A stretch of DNA of 10,244 bases from JAAAOH01 sp046540795 (GTDB lineage: Bacteria > Spirochaetota > Spirochaetia > DSM-27196 > PWMO01), in contig JBKHEN010000093.1 of the NCBI GenBank assembly GCA_046540795.1, positions 1 to 10,244 of the forward strand. The letters are read 5' to 3'. Shown here piece after piece: positions 1-7,164 of the stretch. How positions within the stretch are numbered: position 1 is the stretch's first letter; every line of letters begins with the position of its first letter. The notes beneath the pieces were generated by a model. It ran no database searches, had not been told where the DNA came from, and saw only the letters and a list, made by a program, of their open reading frames with translations. Position numbers and translations under genes: made by a program.

Positions 1-44
1 GGGAGCCCGTCGGAGGGGTGTGAGCAACCGGAGGGCCGGCGTCC

Positions 45-524
45 TCAGAGCTCCTGCGCTCGGGTTGCGTTCCACCGTCGACGTATCTCCTCGATCCGGC
101 TTTGGTTGACTCCCCTATCATAGTAGCCGAGCCGTGAGGCCGAACGGAAGTGTACGCATCCGGCCTCTTCATCTACGAGAAGCTCTACGTCGTCGGGAAA
201 TCGAAAGATCCGCGAACGGTACTCCGCCGCCAGGTACGGGCCGCGCCGCTCGGTCACGCGTGCCCGCGGCATGGATTCGATGATTCTCACGAGACGCTCC
301 AGCGCCTCCTCGACGGTGAGACCCGCCGGCAGCGGCAGCGGCTCGAGTCCGTCACCGGTGCCGTCGCGACGGCTTTCCACGCAGTTCGGGCGCTCGGGAC
401 AGGGACGGAGGCGGCCCTTCTCCGTGCCCAACTCGGGTGGTGGAACCGTGCGGGCCCAGATCTGAACGGCGAAAGTCCCGATTGCGAGTGCCAACAGGAG
501 TGAAAACAGTAAGACCATTCCCAT
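45..524 (-). CDS. DUF1499 family membrane-anchored protein
   Basis: This is a 159-residue protein of the DUF1499 family, whose biochemical function is not established. Residues about 3-24 form one hydrophobic N-terminal segment, either a membrane anchor or an uncleaved signal. The family signature follows: an RPCPERPNCVES stretch with two cysteines near residue 45, and a C-terminal FRSASRLGYYDRGVNQSR block, which is the conserved 'S-R-x-G-x-x-D-x-G-V-N-x-x-R' motif. The frame is open further upstream to 695, but that extension runs antisense through the atpH coding region and is not protein-like. The chosen ATG at 522-524 has GGAGG (minus strand, 537-541) upstream; an ATG two codons later (516-518) is also possible. 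The gene diverges from the ATPase operon, so a functional link is not implied. The family call is firm; the role is unknown. Confidence 0.8.
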   Translation of the reverse strand: MGMVLLFSLLLALAIGTFAVQIWARTVPPPELGTEKGRLRPCPERPNCVESRRDGTGDGLEPLPLPAGLTVEEALERLVRIIESMPRARVTERRGPYLAAEYRSRIFRFPDDVELLVDEEAGCVHFRSASRLGYYDRGVNQSRIEEIRRRWNATRAQEL

Positions 525-557
525 GGGTCCCCTCTTCCTCCGAGGTGCTCGGTGGCC

Positions 558-585
558 TTGATGCCCCGATTGCCTCGGGTATATT
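558..585 (+). promoter_or_regulatory. Sigma70-like promoter for the V-ATPase operon
   Basis: TTGATG (558-563) and TATATT (580-585) are separated by 16 bp, close to the housekeeping consensus, in the only non-coding gap upstream of the operon. Transcription should begin near 591-593. That would place the ATG at 589 outside the transcript and favours the in-frame ATG at 604. This is inferred from sequence only. Confidence 0.5.
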
Positions 586-603
586 GTAATGCCGGAATTC
601 GCG

Positions 604-924
604 ATGTTCGAGATTGTCGATGAGATAGTACAAGCGGAGAAGCAGGCCGAGCAAATCGTTTCGGACGCCAAGAAGGAAGCCGAGGAAATCCGCACGGCCT
701 TCGACGCCGAGGAGCGGCAGGTACTTGCCGAAGCTCGGGAGGAGGCGGCGCGGCAGACTCGTGAGCGGCTCGATCAGGCCCGAAAGGAGGCGGATGAGCG
801 CAGGCGGGCGGCCCTTGCCGAGGAATTGAGCGCGGAGCAGTACCTCGAGGCACATGCCGAACGAGCGCAACGCGCCGTCGACCGGGTTGTGGATCTTCTT
901 GTTAGGCCGGAGTACGAGCGATAG
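604..924 (+). CDS. atpH: V-type ATPase subunit H/G-like (peripheral stalk)
   Basis: This small, highly charged, almost wholly helical protein (106 residues from this start) resembles archaeal AhaH and bacterial NtpF/G. These pair with subunit E to form the peripheral stalk that holds the A3B3 head against the membrane stator. The N-terminus FEIVDEIVQAEKQAEQIVSD followed by KKEAEEIR shows the Ala/Glu/Lys/Arg-rich right-handed coiled-coil pattern of the family, and no membrane segment is present. An in-frame ATG at 589 would add five residues, but it lies upstream of the predicted transcription start and lacks a Shine-Dalgarno. The ATG at 604 has only a weak GGAA before it. The gene is first in the operon and its TAG abuts the next ATG. 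Such coiled-coil proteins resemble each other generically, so context carries much of the call. Confidence 0.8.
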   Translation: MFEIVDEIVQAEKQAEQIVSDAKKEAEEIRTAFDAEERQVLAEAREEAARQTRERLDQARKEADERRRAALAEELSAEQYLEAHAERAQRAVDRVVDLLVRPEYER

Positions 925-1983
925 ATGTCCGGTCAAATGCAAGCCTACAGAGTTCTCAACGCAAAGCTCAGGGCCCGTATCGGCGCGTTGCTCGCGGAGG
1001 ACTTCTTTCGCACCCTTGCCGGTTCCGCCACGGTCGAGGAGGCCGTAACGGCCCTCGATGAGCAGGGGTTTACGGACGTTGCGGAGACCTATCGCACGAC
1101 CGGTGACGTCCGTCTGTGTGAGCAGGAGCTCTATCGCCGGGAGATCGGGTCATTGCTCGAAGCGGAACGACACCTCGACGGCGAGCGCCGGGCGTTTGTG
1201 GCGGCCGTTGCGGACCGGTACGAGATCGAGAACCTGAAAACCGCGGTACGGCTGTGGTTCGAGTCCGCCGTACGGGGCAGACGCATAGAGTCGAAGATCG
1301 CATACCTTTCTCGGGTACCCGTGCATCGTCATATCGACTACGATCGGATAGTGAACGCCGCCTCCTGGGCCGACATTCCGGCGGCGCTTGAGAACACACC
1401 ATACGCCGCACCGGTGTCCGAGACAATCGACCACGTCCAGCAAAGCGGCTCCCTCTTTTCGCTGGAACGGAGACTCGACCGGGACTATTTCGAGCGGATG
1501 CTTGCCGCCGCCCGAGCGCTCCCGCGGCGTGACCGGGAGGCCGCGGAGGCCCTTATAGCCCTCGAGGCGGATCGTGAAAACGCCTCCTGGGTGGTTCGGG
1601 CGGTCTCCTACTACGGGCTCTCCGAAGAGGACGTCGCGGCGGGGCTCGTCCCCGGGGGCGCGGCGTTCGACTCCCGGACCCTCAGGCGAGCGGCGCGCGC
1701 CGAGCGGCCGGGGACAGAGCTCGTCGACGCGCTGGGAACGCAGGCGGCCGGCGGCGGTGCGACAGCCGCGGGCAGACACGCGCGGGAGCTCGAGTTCGTG
1801 GAGGCGGCCCTCGGCGAGGAAGCGGAGCGGTTGGTGCGGCGCTGGTTGGGTGGTTATCCGTTCATGATGGGGGTGGTCCTGGCCTACTACCTGGTGACAA
1901 TGCGTGAGTTGCGGCGGGTTTCCGCCGTTCTAAACAGTCTATTCTACGGGCTCGAGGCGGATGTCGTGGAGGCGGCCCTATGA
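925..1983 (+). CDS. atpC: V-type ATPase subunit C (central stalk to ring connector)
   Basis: This 352-residue protein corresponds to bacterial/archaeal subunit C (NtpC, homologous to eukaryotic subunit d). It is the funnel-shaped cap that links the D-F shaft to the membrane ring. The N-terminal QAYRVLNAKLRARIGALL matches the family's opening 'Y-x-x-x-N-A-x-x-R' helix. The ENLKTAVRLW segment near residue 100 and the C-terminal YLVTMRELRRVSAVLNSLFYGL block ('E-x-x-x-l-x-x-i-x-x-g') are also typical, as is the length. It starts directly after the atpH stop with no clear Shine-Dalgarno, so translation is probably coupled; an ATG four codons later (937) is an alternative. Its stop overlaps the next start in ATGA. 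In many related operons this gene lies after I, K and E, so its position before I is unusual. Confidence 0.9.
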   Translation: MSGQMQAYRVLNAKLRARIGALLAEDFFRTLAGSATVEEAVTALDEQGFTDVAETYRTTGDVRLCEQELYRREIGSLLEAERHLDGERRAFVAAVADRYEIENLKTAVRLWFESAVRGRRIESKIAYLSRVPVHRHIDYDRIVNAASWADIPAALENTPYAAPVSETIDHVQQSGSLFSLERRLDRDYFERMLAAARALPRRDREAAEALIALEADRENASWVVRAVSYYGLSEEDVAAGLVPGGAAFDSRTLRRAARAERPGTELVDALGTQAAGGGATAAGRHARELEFVEAALGEEAERLVRRWLGGYPFMMGVVLAYYLVTMRELRRVSAVLNSLFYGLEADVVEAAL

Positions 1984-4040
1984 TGTTTACCTCCCCGATG
2001 CGCTATCTCTTCGCGGCGGTGCCGGATTCCCATGCCGAGGATCTCTCGCGGGAGCTCTTGCATCTCGGTGTCCTGCACTTCGTCGACGTACGGGAGCTCG
2101 ATCGTGCGCACGCACTGCGGGCGGAGGAGGTGGGTGAGGAGCGTCGACGGATCGCGGAGGTGCGGCGGCGGATCGAGTCGACTCTTGCCACCGGTAATCT
2201 CGATCTGCCCGATCTCGTTTCCACAGAGGTGAGTGCGGGCGCGGCCGACGTGAAGCGGGCGGAGGAACTCACGGATGATATCGGACGGCAGGTGGAGTCG
2301 CTTCGGACCCGGCAGCGGGAGCTCCAGCAGCAGATCATGCGCCTCGAGGAACTGCGCCGTCAGGTGGCGCTTTACGGTGAGGCGGGCCGCGCAGCCGGCC
2401 GTGCGGCGGGCCTCGGAGAAGGACACGGTTATCTCGATGCTCGCGCCGGGACGGTTCCCCGGGAGCGAATCGAGGAGTTCCGCGCGGAGCTGGGTGCCTA
2501 TCCGGCGATGGATATCGAGCTCAGGCAAACCGAGGACCGGGTCGAAGTGTTGCTCCTCACTCTGAAACGCAACGCTTCGAGCGTTGCGGAAACTCGCCGT
2601 CGCCATGGTTGGCAGGATCTAAAGCTGCCGGACACCGAGAATATCTCACAACAGATGCCTTCCACCCGCGTGGAAGCGAAGCTCGAGAGCGCCCGAGAAG
2701 AGCAGCAGGAGCTCGGGCAACAGGCGGTCGAGGCGGTTCGCAACCACAGGGAGGAGCTGGAGTCGGCGTGGCGCAACCTCCGGCACCGGGAGCTGGAACT
2801 GGATGTACGGTCGTTCTTCGAGCATACCGAGCGAACGGTGGTGTTCTCCGGCTGGGTTCCGCGGGAGCATGCACGCGCTGTCGAGGACGCCGTGCGTCGA
2901 GCTACCGGCGGGAAATGCTATCTAAGGTGGTACAGCGACAGTGAGATGTCGCGGAGCGCGCATGTGAACGTTCCGGTCAGGCTGCACAATCCACGGCTAC
3001 TCCGGCCGTTTCAGATGCTCGTGGAGAATTACGGCACTCCGAGCTACGGTACGGTGGATCCGACGGTACTCGTCGCCGCCGCATACCTGGTGATGTTCGG
3101 TCTCATGTTTGCCGACGCCGGGCACGGATTGGTGCTGCTCATCGGGGGAATACTGGGGCTGCGAAGCAAACGTATCCGCGGCAGGACGCGCGAGCTCTTC
3201 GGCTTGCTCACGTGGTGCGCGGTCTCCGCCATCGCCTTCGGGGTGCTGTTCGGAGCGTATTTCGGTATGCAGTTGCTGCCCCCGCTGTGGTTCGACTTTC
3301 ACGCCGTGGTGAGCGGTCATGCCGGTGAGGGGGCCGTTCGCTCCATTTACGACATCCTCGTGATTACCATCTACCTCGGCATTACGGTGATCGGTCTGGG
3401 TTTCGTGCTGAACTGGATCAATCTCCTCCGGCGGGGAAAGCGGCTGGAGGTCGTGTTCGATCGTGCCGGCTTGATCACCGCCTGGTTGTACGCGGGAGGA
3501 ATCTATGAAGCGTACCGCTTTGCGCAATCCGGGTTTCGAGAACTGCCGGTGGGAAGGGACCTCCTCTTCGCGCTGGTTTTGCCGGCGCTGCTGCTCTTGC
3601 TCAAGGAGCCGGCGGAGGCCGTGTTCGGACATCGTGCCGGAGCGATGGAGGACGGCTCCGGGGCGACCACCGGAGGCCGGTCCCGCGGCGTCGCGGCTTC
3701 GGCCGTAGCGGCCGTCATGAACTGGCTGCTGGAGCTCCTGGAGGTGGCTACGGGTTACCTGTCGAACACCCTGTCGTTCATGCGTGTCGCGGGCCTGGGG
3801 ATCGCCCACGTAACACTGATGACGGCGTTCTTCGAGGTCGCCCGGCTCGCCGCAGGCGACGGAGGGTTCGGCGTGTTTTCGGTTTTGATTCTGGTGCTCG
3901 GAAACGCTCTCGTCATCGGTCTCGAGGGGCTTTCGGCGGCGATACAATCATTGCGGTTGAACTACTACGAGTTCTTTTCCAAGTACTTCTCCGGCTCCGG
4001 GGAGGTCTACAGACCGATATCGCTTGCAGGACGATCGTGA
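1980..4040 (+). CDS. atpI: V-type ATPase subunit I (membrane stator, a-subunit homologue)
   Basis: This 686-residue stator subunit provides the ion half-channels against the K ring. Residues 1 to about 350 form the cytoplasmic arm, with coiled-coil stretches around 90-130 and 225-275 that contact the peripheral stalks. From about D360-P361-T362 on comes a multi-helix membrane domain carrying the family blocks FGLMFADAGHG, the FGVLFGAYFG turn and SFMRVAGLGIAHV. R602 in the last block matches the essential arginine of the a subunit (yeast Vph1 R735). R659 in QSLRLNYYEFFSKYF matches the second conserved arginine (Vph1 R799). The C-terminus F-S-G-S-G-x-x-Y-R-P-I is also conserved. The start ATG overlaps the atpC stop by 4 nt, and a second ATG follows immediately. 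A 700-residue fusion of soluble and membrane parts is normal for this family. Confidence 0.95.
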   Translation: MMFTSPMRYLFAAVPDSHAEDLSRELLHLGVLHFVDVRELDRAHALRAEEVGEERRRIAEVRRRIESTLATGNLDLPDLVSTEVSAGAADVKRAEELTDDIGRQVESLRTRQRELQQQIMRLEELRRQVALYGEAGRAAGRAAGLGEGHGYLDARAGTVPRERIEEFRAELGAYPAMDIELRQTEDRVEVLLLTLKRNASSVAETRRRHGWQDLKLPDTENISQQMPSTRVEAKLESAREEQQELGQQAVEAVRNHREELESAWRNLRHRELELDVRSFFEHTERTVVFSGWVPREHARAVEDAVRRATGGKCYLRWYSDSEMSRSAHVNVPVRLHNPRLLRPFQMLVENYGTPSYGTVDPTVLVAAAYLVMFGLMFADAGHGLVLLIGGILGLRSKRIRGRTRELFGLLTWCAVSAIAFGVLFGAYFGMQLLPPLWFDFHAVVSGHAGEGAVRSIYDILVITIYLGITVIGLGFVLNWINLLRRGKRLEVVFDRAGLITAWLYAGGIYEAYRFAQSGFRELPVGRDLLFALVLPALLLLLKEPAEAVFGHRAGAMEDGSGATTGGRSRGVAASAVAAVMNWLLELLEVATGYLSNTLSFMRVAGLGIAHVTLMTAFFEVARLAAGDGGFGVFSVLILVLGNALVIGLEGLSAAIQSLRLNYYEFFSKYFSGSGEVYRPISLAGRS

Positions 4041-4046
4041 GGAGGT
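4039..4046 (+). promoter_or_regulatory. Strong Shine-Dalgarno for subunit K
   Basis: GAGGAGGT contains a perfect AGGAGG match to the 16S rRNA tail, 6 nt before the atpK ATG, and overlaps the atpI stop codon. It is the strongest ribosome site in the operon, which fits the need for many copies of K per enzyme. Confidence 0.75.
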
Positions 4047-4051
4047 AGTGA

Positions 4052-4420
4052 ATGGAGACACATGTACAGCAGTTCCGTCGCAGGGTAGCGGGTTCGATCT
4101 TGATCCTTGCTGCGCTGATTGTAATGCTCGGCGCCGTCTCGGCGGTGCAGGTGTACGCGCAGGAGCCCGCCGAGGAAGCTCAGCCGATGACCGAGACGGA
4201 GGCGAGCGTTGCCAAGTTCGGATTCATCGCCGCGGCGGTTGCCTTCGGGTTCGGAGCGCTCGGAGCCGGCATCGGTATTGCCAACGTGGGTGCGGCGGCG
4301 ATGGGGGCGATAAGCGAGAAGCCCGAGGTCGCCGGCCAAGCGCTCATCTTCGTTGCCCTTGCCGAAGGGCTCGTGGTGTTCGGATTCATCACGGCGCTTA
4401 TCATCCTCGGGCGCGTGTGA
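4052..4420 (+). CDS. atpK: V-type ATPase subunit K (proteolipid ring, c subunit)
   Basis: The ring subunit has 122 residues. Residues 1-36 form a basic, then hydrophobic leader (RRR at 9-11, core about 12-31) ending in V-Y-A, a good signal-peptidase I site, so a mature chain of about 86 residues is likely. An acidic periplasmic-type stretch (37-50) precedes a single hairpin. Helix 1 (about 56-87) is rich in Gly and Ala (GALGAGIGIANVG), EKPEVAGQ is the polar cytoplasmic loop, and helix 2 (97-119) carries the ion-binding carboxylate E105 in VALAEGLVVFGF. It is therefore the short single-hairpin form, not the duplicated four-helix form of Enterococcus NtpK. The residue after E105 is Gly rather than the Ser/Thr common in Na+-binding rings, but N78 is a polar residue in helix 1, so H+ versus Na+ use is open. 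Confidence 0.92.
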   Translation: METHVQQFRRRVAGSILILAALIVMLGAVSAVQVYAQEPAEEAQPMTETEASVAKFGFIAAAVAFGFGALGAGIGIANVGAAAMGAISEKPEVAGQALIFVALAEGLVVFGFITALIILGRV

Positions 4421-4424
4421 GGAC

Positions 4425-4727
4425 ATGCAGTACTACGTCATCGGCGACGAGGACACCGTGCTCGGGTTTGCCCTTGCGGGCGTAGAGGGACGCGAGGTCG
4501 CCGCGCCCGCGCAGGCACGGGCGGCGTTCGATGAAGCGCTTGCCGGGGAGACGGGAGTGGTGATCATGACCGAAGAGATCGCGGACATGATCAGAGAGCG
4601 TGTCGATCAATACACGCTGACCGAACGGTTCCCGCTGATTCTCGAGATACCGGGGCCCGGGGGAGGAAAGCCCGATCGCCCGACGATCCGGGAAATGGTG
4701 AACCAGGCGATTGGGATGAACCTGTAA
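4425..4727 (+). CDS. atpF: V-type ATPase subunit F (central stalk)
   Basis: This 100-residue central-stalk subunit binds D and takes part in rotation and activity control. The N-terminus MQYYVIGDEDTVLGFALAGVEG is a near-ideal match to the family signature G-D-E-D-T-V-x-G-F-x-L-A-G. The region VVIMTEEIADMIRERVDQY is the conserved 'i-l-i-t-e-e-i-a' strand and helix, and the FPLILEIPGPGG strand and loop follow. The frame is open upstream to 4353, but that extension lies inside atpK and is not conserved-looking. The ATG at 4425, 4 nt after the atpK stop, places the signature at residue 7, as expected. GAGG at 4419-4422 is unusually close (2 nt), so coupling to atpK translation is likely. The stop shares one base with the next start (TAATG). 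Confidence 0.93.
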   Translation: MQYYVIGDEDTVLGFALAGVEGREVAAPAQARAAFDEALAGETGVVIMTEEIADMIRERVDQYTLTERFPLILEIPGPGGGKPDRPTIREMVNQAIGMNL

Positions 4728-5398
4728 TGGCTGAATCCGAAACGGACCGAAACGAGAACGCCGAGCAAATCATCGACGGCATCCTGCAGGATGCGCGCGA
4801 GGAAGCTGAACGGCTGCGGCAGGAGGCGCGGTCCGAGGTGGAGGATCGCCGTATGCTCCTCGATGGACGGGTCCGGCGTGTCAAAGACGATGCGGCGGCG
4901 GAAGCGAAGAAGCGTGAGGAAGAGATCCGGCGACGTAGCGAAGCGGAAATCAGTCGGGCGAAGCGAGGCAACGAGCTCTCCCGACGGCAGGAGGTTGTTA
5001 GCGCCGTGGAGCGGCGCGCGCGGGAACGGGTCATCGAGATGGGTCGTCGGCAGAGTGACGACTATCGTCGGGCACTCGTCGGGTGGACCGCGGAAGGCGC
5101 GCTCGGTCTCGAGGGTGCGGAGCTACAGGTGGCGCCCGCTTCCGGGGAGGAGAAGCTCCTTGACGGGGTGCTTCCCGAAGCGCAGCGGGAGGTTGCCCGC
5201 GTTTCCGGACGGGAAGTGACGCTGCGACGGGCACCGCGGACCCACGCCGGAGCTGCGGGGGTCGTCGTCTCGGATCTCGAAGGCCGTACACTCTACGACA
5301 ACGGGATCGATGCGCGGCTTGCTCGTCACGGGACCGAGATACGGCGGCTTGTGTTCGACCTGATGTTTGTTGCGGAGGAAAGCGGGGACGACCGATGA
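4727..5398 (+). CDS. atpE: V-type ATPase subunit E (peripheral stalk)
   Basis: This 223-residue peripheral-stalk protein pairs with the H/G-type subunit. Residues about 10-110 form a long charged helix with repeated Ala/Glu/Arg spacing (EQIIDGILQDAREEAERLRQ at its start), the coiled-coil half. Residues about 115-223 are the globular domain that grips the top of the A/B head. The C-terminal pattern GVVVSDLEGRTLYDNGIDARL is the typical 'G-v-x-v-x-x-x-d-G-x-i-x-x-n-t-f-x-x-R' block. The start overlaps the atpF stop by one base, and the stop overlaps the atpA start in ATGA. In many A/V-type operons this gene directly follows K, whereas here F intervenes. The coiled coil alone would be ambiguous; the C-terminal domain and context support the call. 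Confidence 0.88.
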   Translation: MAESETDRNENAEQIIDGILQDAREEAERLRQEARSEVEDRRMLLDGRVRRVKDDAAAEAKKREEEIRRRSEAEISRAKRGNELSRRQEVVSAVERRARERVIEMGRRQSDDYRRALVGWTAEGALGLEGAELQVAPASGEEKLLDGVLPEAQREVARVSGREVTLRRAPRTHAGAAGVVVSDLEGRTLYDNGIDARLARHGTEIRRLVFDLMFVAEESGDDR

Positions 5399-7164
5399 GT
5401 GAGCGGATAGTCGGTGTGGTCGCGCGGGTGAACGGGCCCGTGATCCACGCCCGCGGGGTGACCGATGCGATGATGATGGAGCTGGTGTTCGTCGGGGAGG
5501 CCCGTCTCGTCGGCGAGATCGTCAAGCTCACAGGTGATCGTGCGATCATCCAGGTCTACGAAGACACCACCGGCGTGCACCCCACGGAGGAGATCTACGG
5601 CTCCGGCATGCCGCTGTCGGTGGAGCTCGGTCCCGGCTTGATCGGCACCATCTACGACGGTATCCAGCGACCCCTCGAGCGTATCCGCGACCTCACGGAT
5701 CAGTTTATCGCCCGCGGTATCCAGGTGCCGGGCCTGAGTCGGGAGGCGCGGTATGCCTTCGTGCCGAAGCTCGCCGAGGGAACGGAGCTTCTCGGCGGGG
5801 AGATTCTCGGAACCGTGCAGGAGACCCCCCGTATCGAGCACCGGGTCCTCGTTCCCCCGGACACTCGAGGCAGGCTCGAGTGGATTGCCGGAGAAGGGGA
5901 CTACGGTGTCGCGGATACCGTTGCCGTGGTGAAGAGCGAAAAGGGGCAACGGGAGCTTTCGCTCATGCAGCGTTGGCCTATTCGTCGCCCGCGTCCGACG
6001 AGTCGGCGGAATCCCATCGACACGCCCCTCATTACGGGGCAGCGGGTCATCGACACGCTGTTTCCGCTCGGGAAGGGCGGTACCGTCGCAATTCCGGGAG
6101 GCTTCGGCACGGGAAAGACGATGACACAGCACGCGGTAGCGAAATGGTGCGACGCCGACATCATCGTCTATATCGGTTGCGGTGAACGGGGCAACGAGAT
6201 GACCGACGTGCTCACGGAGTTTCCCGAGCTCGTGGATCCCCGTACCGGGCAGAGTCTCATGGAGCGGACGCTGCTGATTGCGAACACCTCGAACATGCCG
6301 GTATCCGCTCGGGAGGCAAGCATCTACACCGGCATTACCCTTGCCGAGTACTACCGCGATCAGGGCTACCACGTGGCGGTCATGGCCGACTCCACATCCC
6401 GCTGGGCGGAAGCGCTGCGAGAGCTCTCCGGACGGATGGAGGAAATGCCCGCCGAGGAAGGCTTCCCGGCTTACCTTCCCACCCGTATTGCGGAATTCTA
6501 CGAGCGGGCCGGAAGCTTCGATGCGCTTTCGGGCAATCAGGGCTCGGTCTCCATCATCGGGGCGGTGAGCCCCCCGGGCGGTGATTTCTCGGAGCCCGTT
6601 ACCCAGCACACCAAACGCTTCGTGCGGGGGTTCTGGGCGCTGGATCGGCAGCTCGCGAACGCACGGCACTACCCGGCCATATCCTGGCTCGACAGCTATA
6701 GTGAGTACGTGGACGAGATCGCTCCGTGGTGGGAGGAACATGCCGGGGCGAGCTGGGTCGAGGATCGGCGAGAGATCATGGATTTGCTGCAGCGTGAGGT
6801 TCGGCTAAAGCAGGTAGTGAAGCTCGTGGGCCCTGATGCGCTCCCCGACAGCCAACGGTTCGTGCTCGAGGTGGCTACGTTGTTCAAGAACGCATTTCTG
6901 CAACAGAACGCATTCGACGATGTCGACCGCTACTCGACGGTGGAGAAACAGCTGGTCATGCTGCGGTTGATTCTGACCTACTGGCGCAGAGGGAGCGAGG
7001 TGATACGCAGTGGCGTCACGTTGGTACAGCTGCGTCGCATGAAGGTGCTCACCGATATAAACCGGATGAAGATGACCGTGGAAAACGATAAGCTGGATCA
7101 GATCGAGAAGCTCCAGGCACGGCTGGAGCGTTCCCTCGACAGACTGGAGTCGCCCCATGGGTGA
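5395..7164 (+). CDS. atpA: V-type ATPase catalytic subunit A
   Basis: This 589-residue subunit carries out ATP hydrolysis or synthesis. An N-terminal beta barrel (VVARVNGPVIHARGV, then about 1-70) is followed by the bulge region specific to A subunits (about 110-200). The nucleotide domain carries the P-loop GGFGTGKT at 235-242 with K241 and the A-type Phe F237. The catalytic glutamate is E264 in GERGNEM, the Walker B aspartate is D332 in VAVMADSTSRWAE, and the GSVSIIGAVSPPGGDFSEPV block follows. The C-terminal helical domain ends at a TGA inside atpB. The P-loop reads G236/T239 where Pro and Ser or Cys are more usual, a mild variation that should not impair function. The start overlaps atpE by 4 nt, with GGGG at 5384-5387 as a plausible ribosome site. 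Confidence 0.97.
   Translation: MSERIVGVVARVNGPVIHARGVTDAMMMELVFVGEARLVGEIVKLTGDRAIIQVYEDTTGVHPTEEIYGSGMPLSVELGPGLIGTIYDGIQRPLERIRDLTDQFIARGIQVPGLSREARYAFVPKLAEGTELLGGEILGTVQETPRIEHRVLVPPDTRGRLEWIAGEGDYGVADTVAVVKSEKGQRELSLMQRWPIRRPRPTSRRNPIDTPLITGQRVIDTLFPLGKGGTVAIPGGFGTGKTMTQHAVAKWCDADIIVYIGCGERGNEMTDVLTEFPELVDPRTGQSLMERTLLIANTSNMPVSAREASIYTGITLAEYYRDQGYHVAVMADSTSRWAEALRELSGRMEEMPAEEGFPAYLPTRIAEFYERAGSFDALSGNQGSVSIIGAVSPPGGDFSEPVTQHTKRFVRGFWALDRQLANARHYPAISWLDSYSEYVDEIAPWWEEHAGASWVEDRREIMDLLQREVRLKQVVKLVGPDALPDSQRFVLEVATLFKNAFLQQNAFDDVDRYSTVEKQLVMLRLILTYWRRGSEVIRSGVTLVQLRRMKVLTDINRMKMTVENDKLDQIEKLQARLERSLDRLESPHG

Noticed and set aside
3..23. Possible tail of an upstream plus-strand gene ending in TGA at 21-23
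   Set aside because: Only six codons are visible (E-P-V-G-G-V), and nothing distinguishes them from chance.
583..588. TACAAT on the minus strand as a -10 element for the DUF1499 gene
   Set aside because: The hexamer is good, but no convincing -35 lies 16-18 bp away on that strand (the candidates resemble TCGAAC). It is possible, but not supportable as a promoter call.
525..695. N-terminal extension of the DUF1499 protein to 695
   Set aside because: The extra 57 residues are encoded antisense to the start of atpH and lack family similarity. The ATG at 522-524 has a Shine-Dalgarno and directly precedes the membrane anchor.
2997..3947. Minus-strand open frame (316 codons) opposite the membrane part of atpI
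   Set aside because: It is antisense to conserved atpI blocks, and its product is low-complexity Gln/Glu/His/Arg with no recognisable family.
4024..4485. Plus-strand open frame overlapping atpK in another frame
   Set aside because: The product is Arg/Cys/Gly-rich without a family, and atpK occupies the region with clear membrane helices and a strong Shine-Dalgarno.
5326..6741. Long minus-strand open frame (471 codons) opposite atpA
   Set aside because: It lies wholly antisense to a highly conserved catalytic subunit. The translation is rich in His, Arg and Gly without domains, as expected from GC-rich codon bias.
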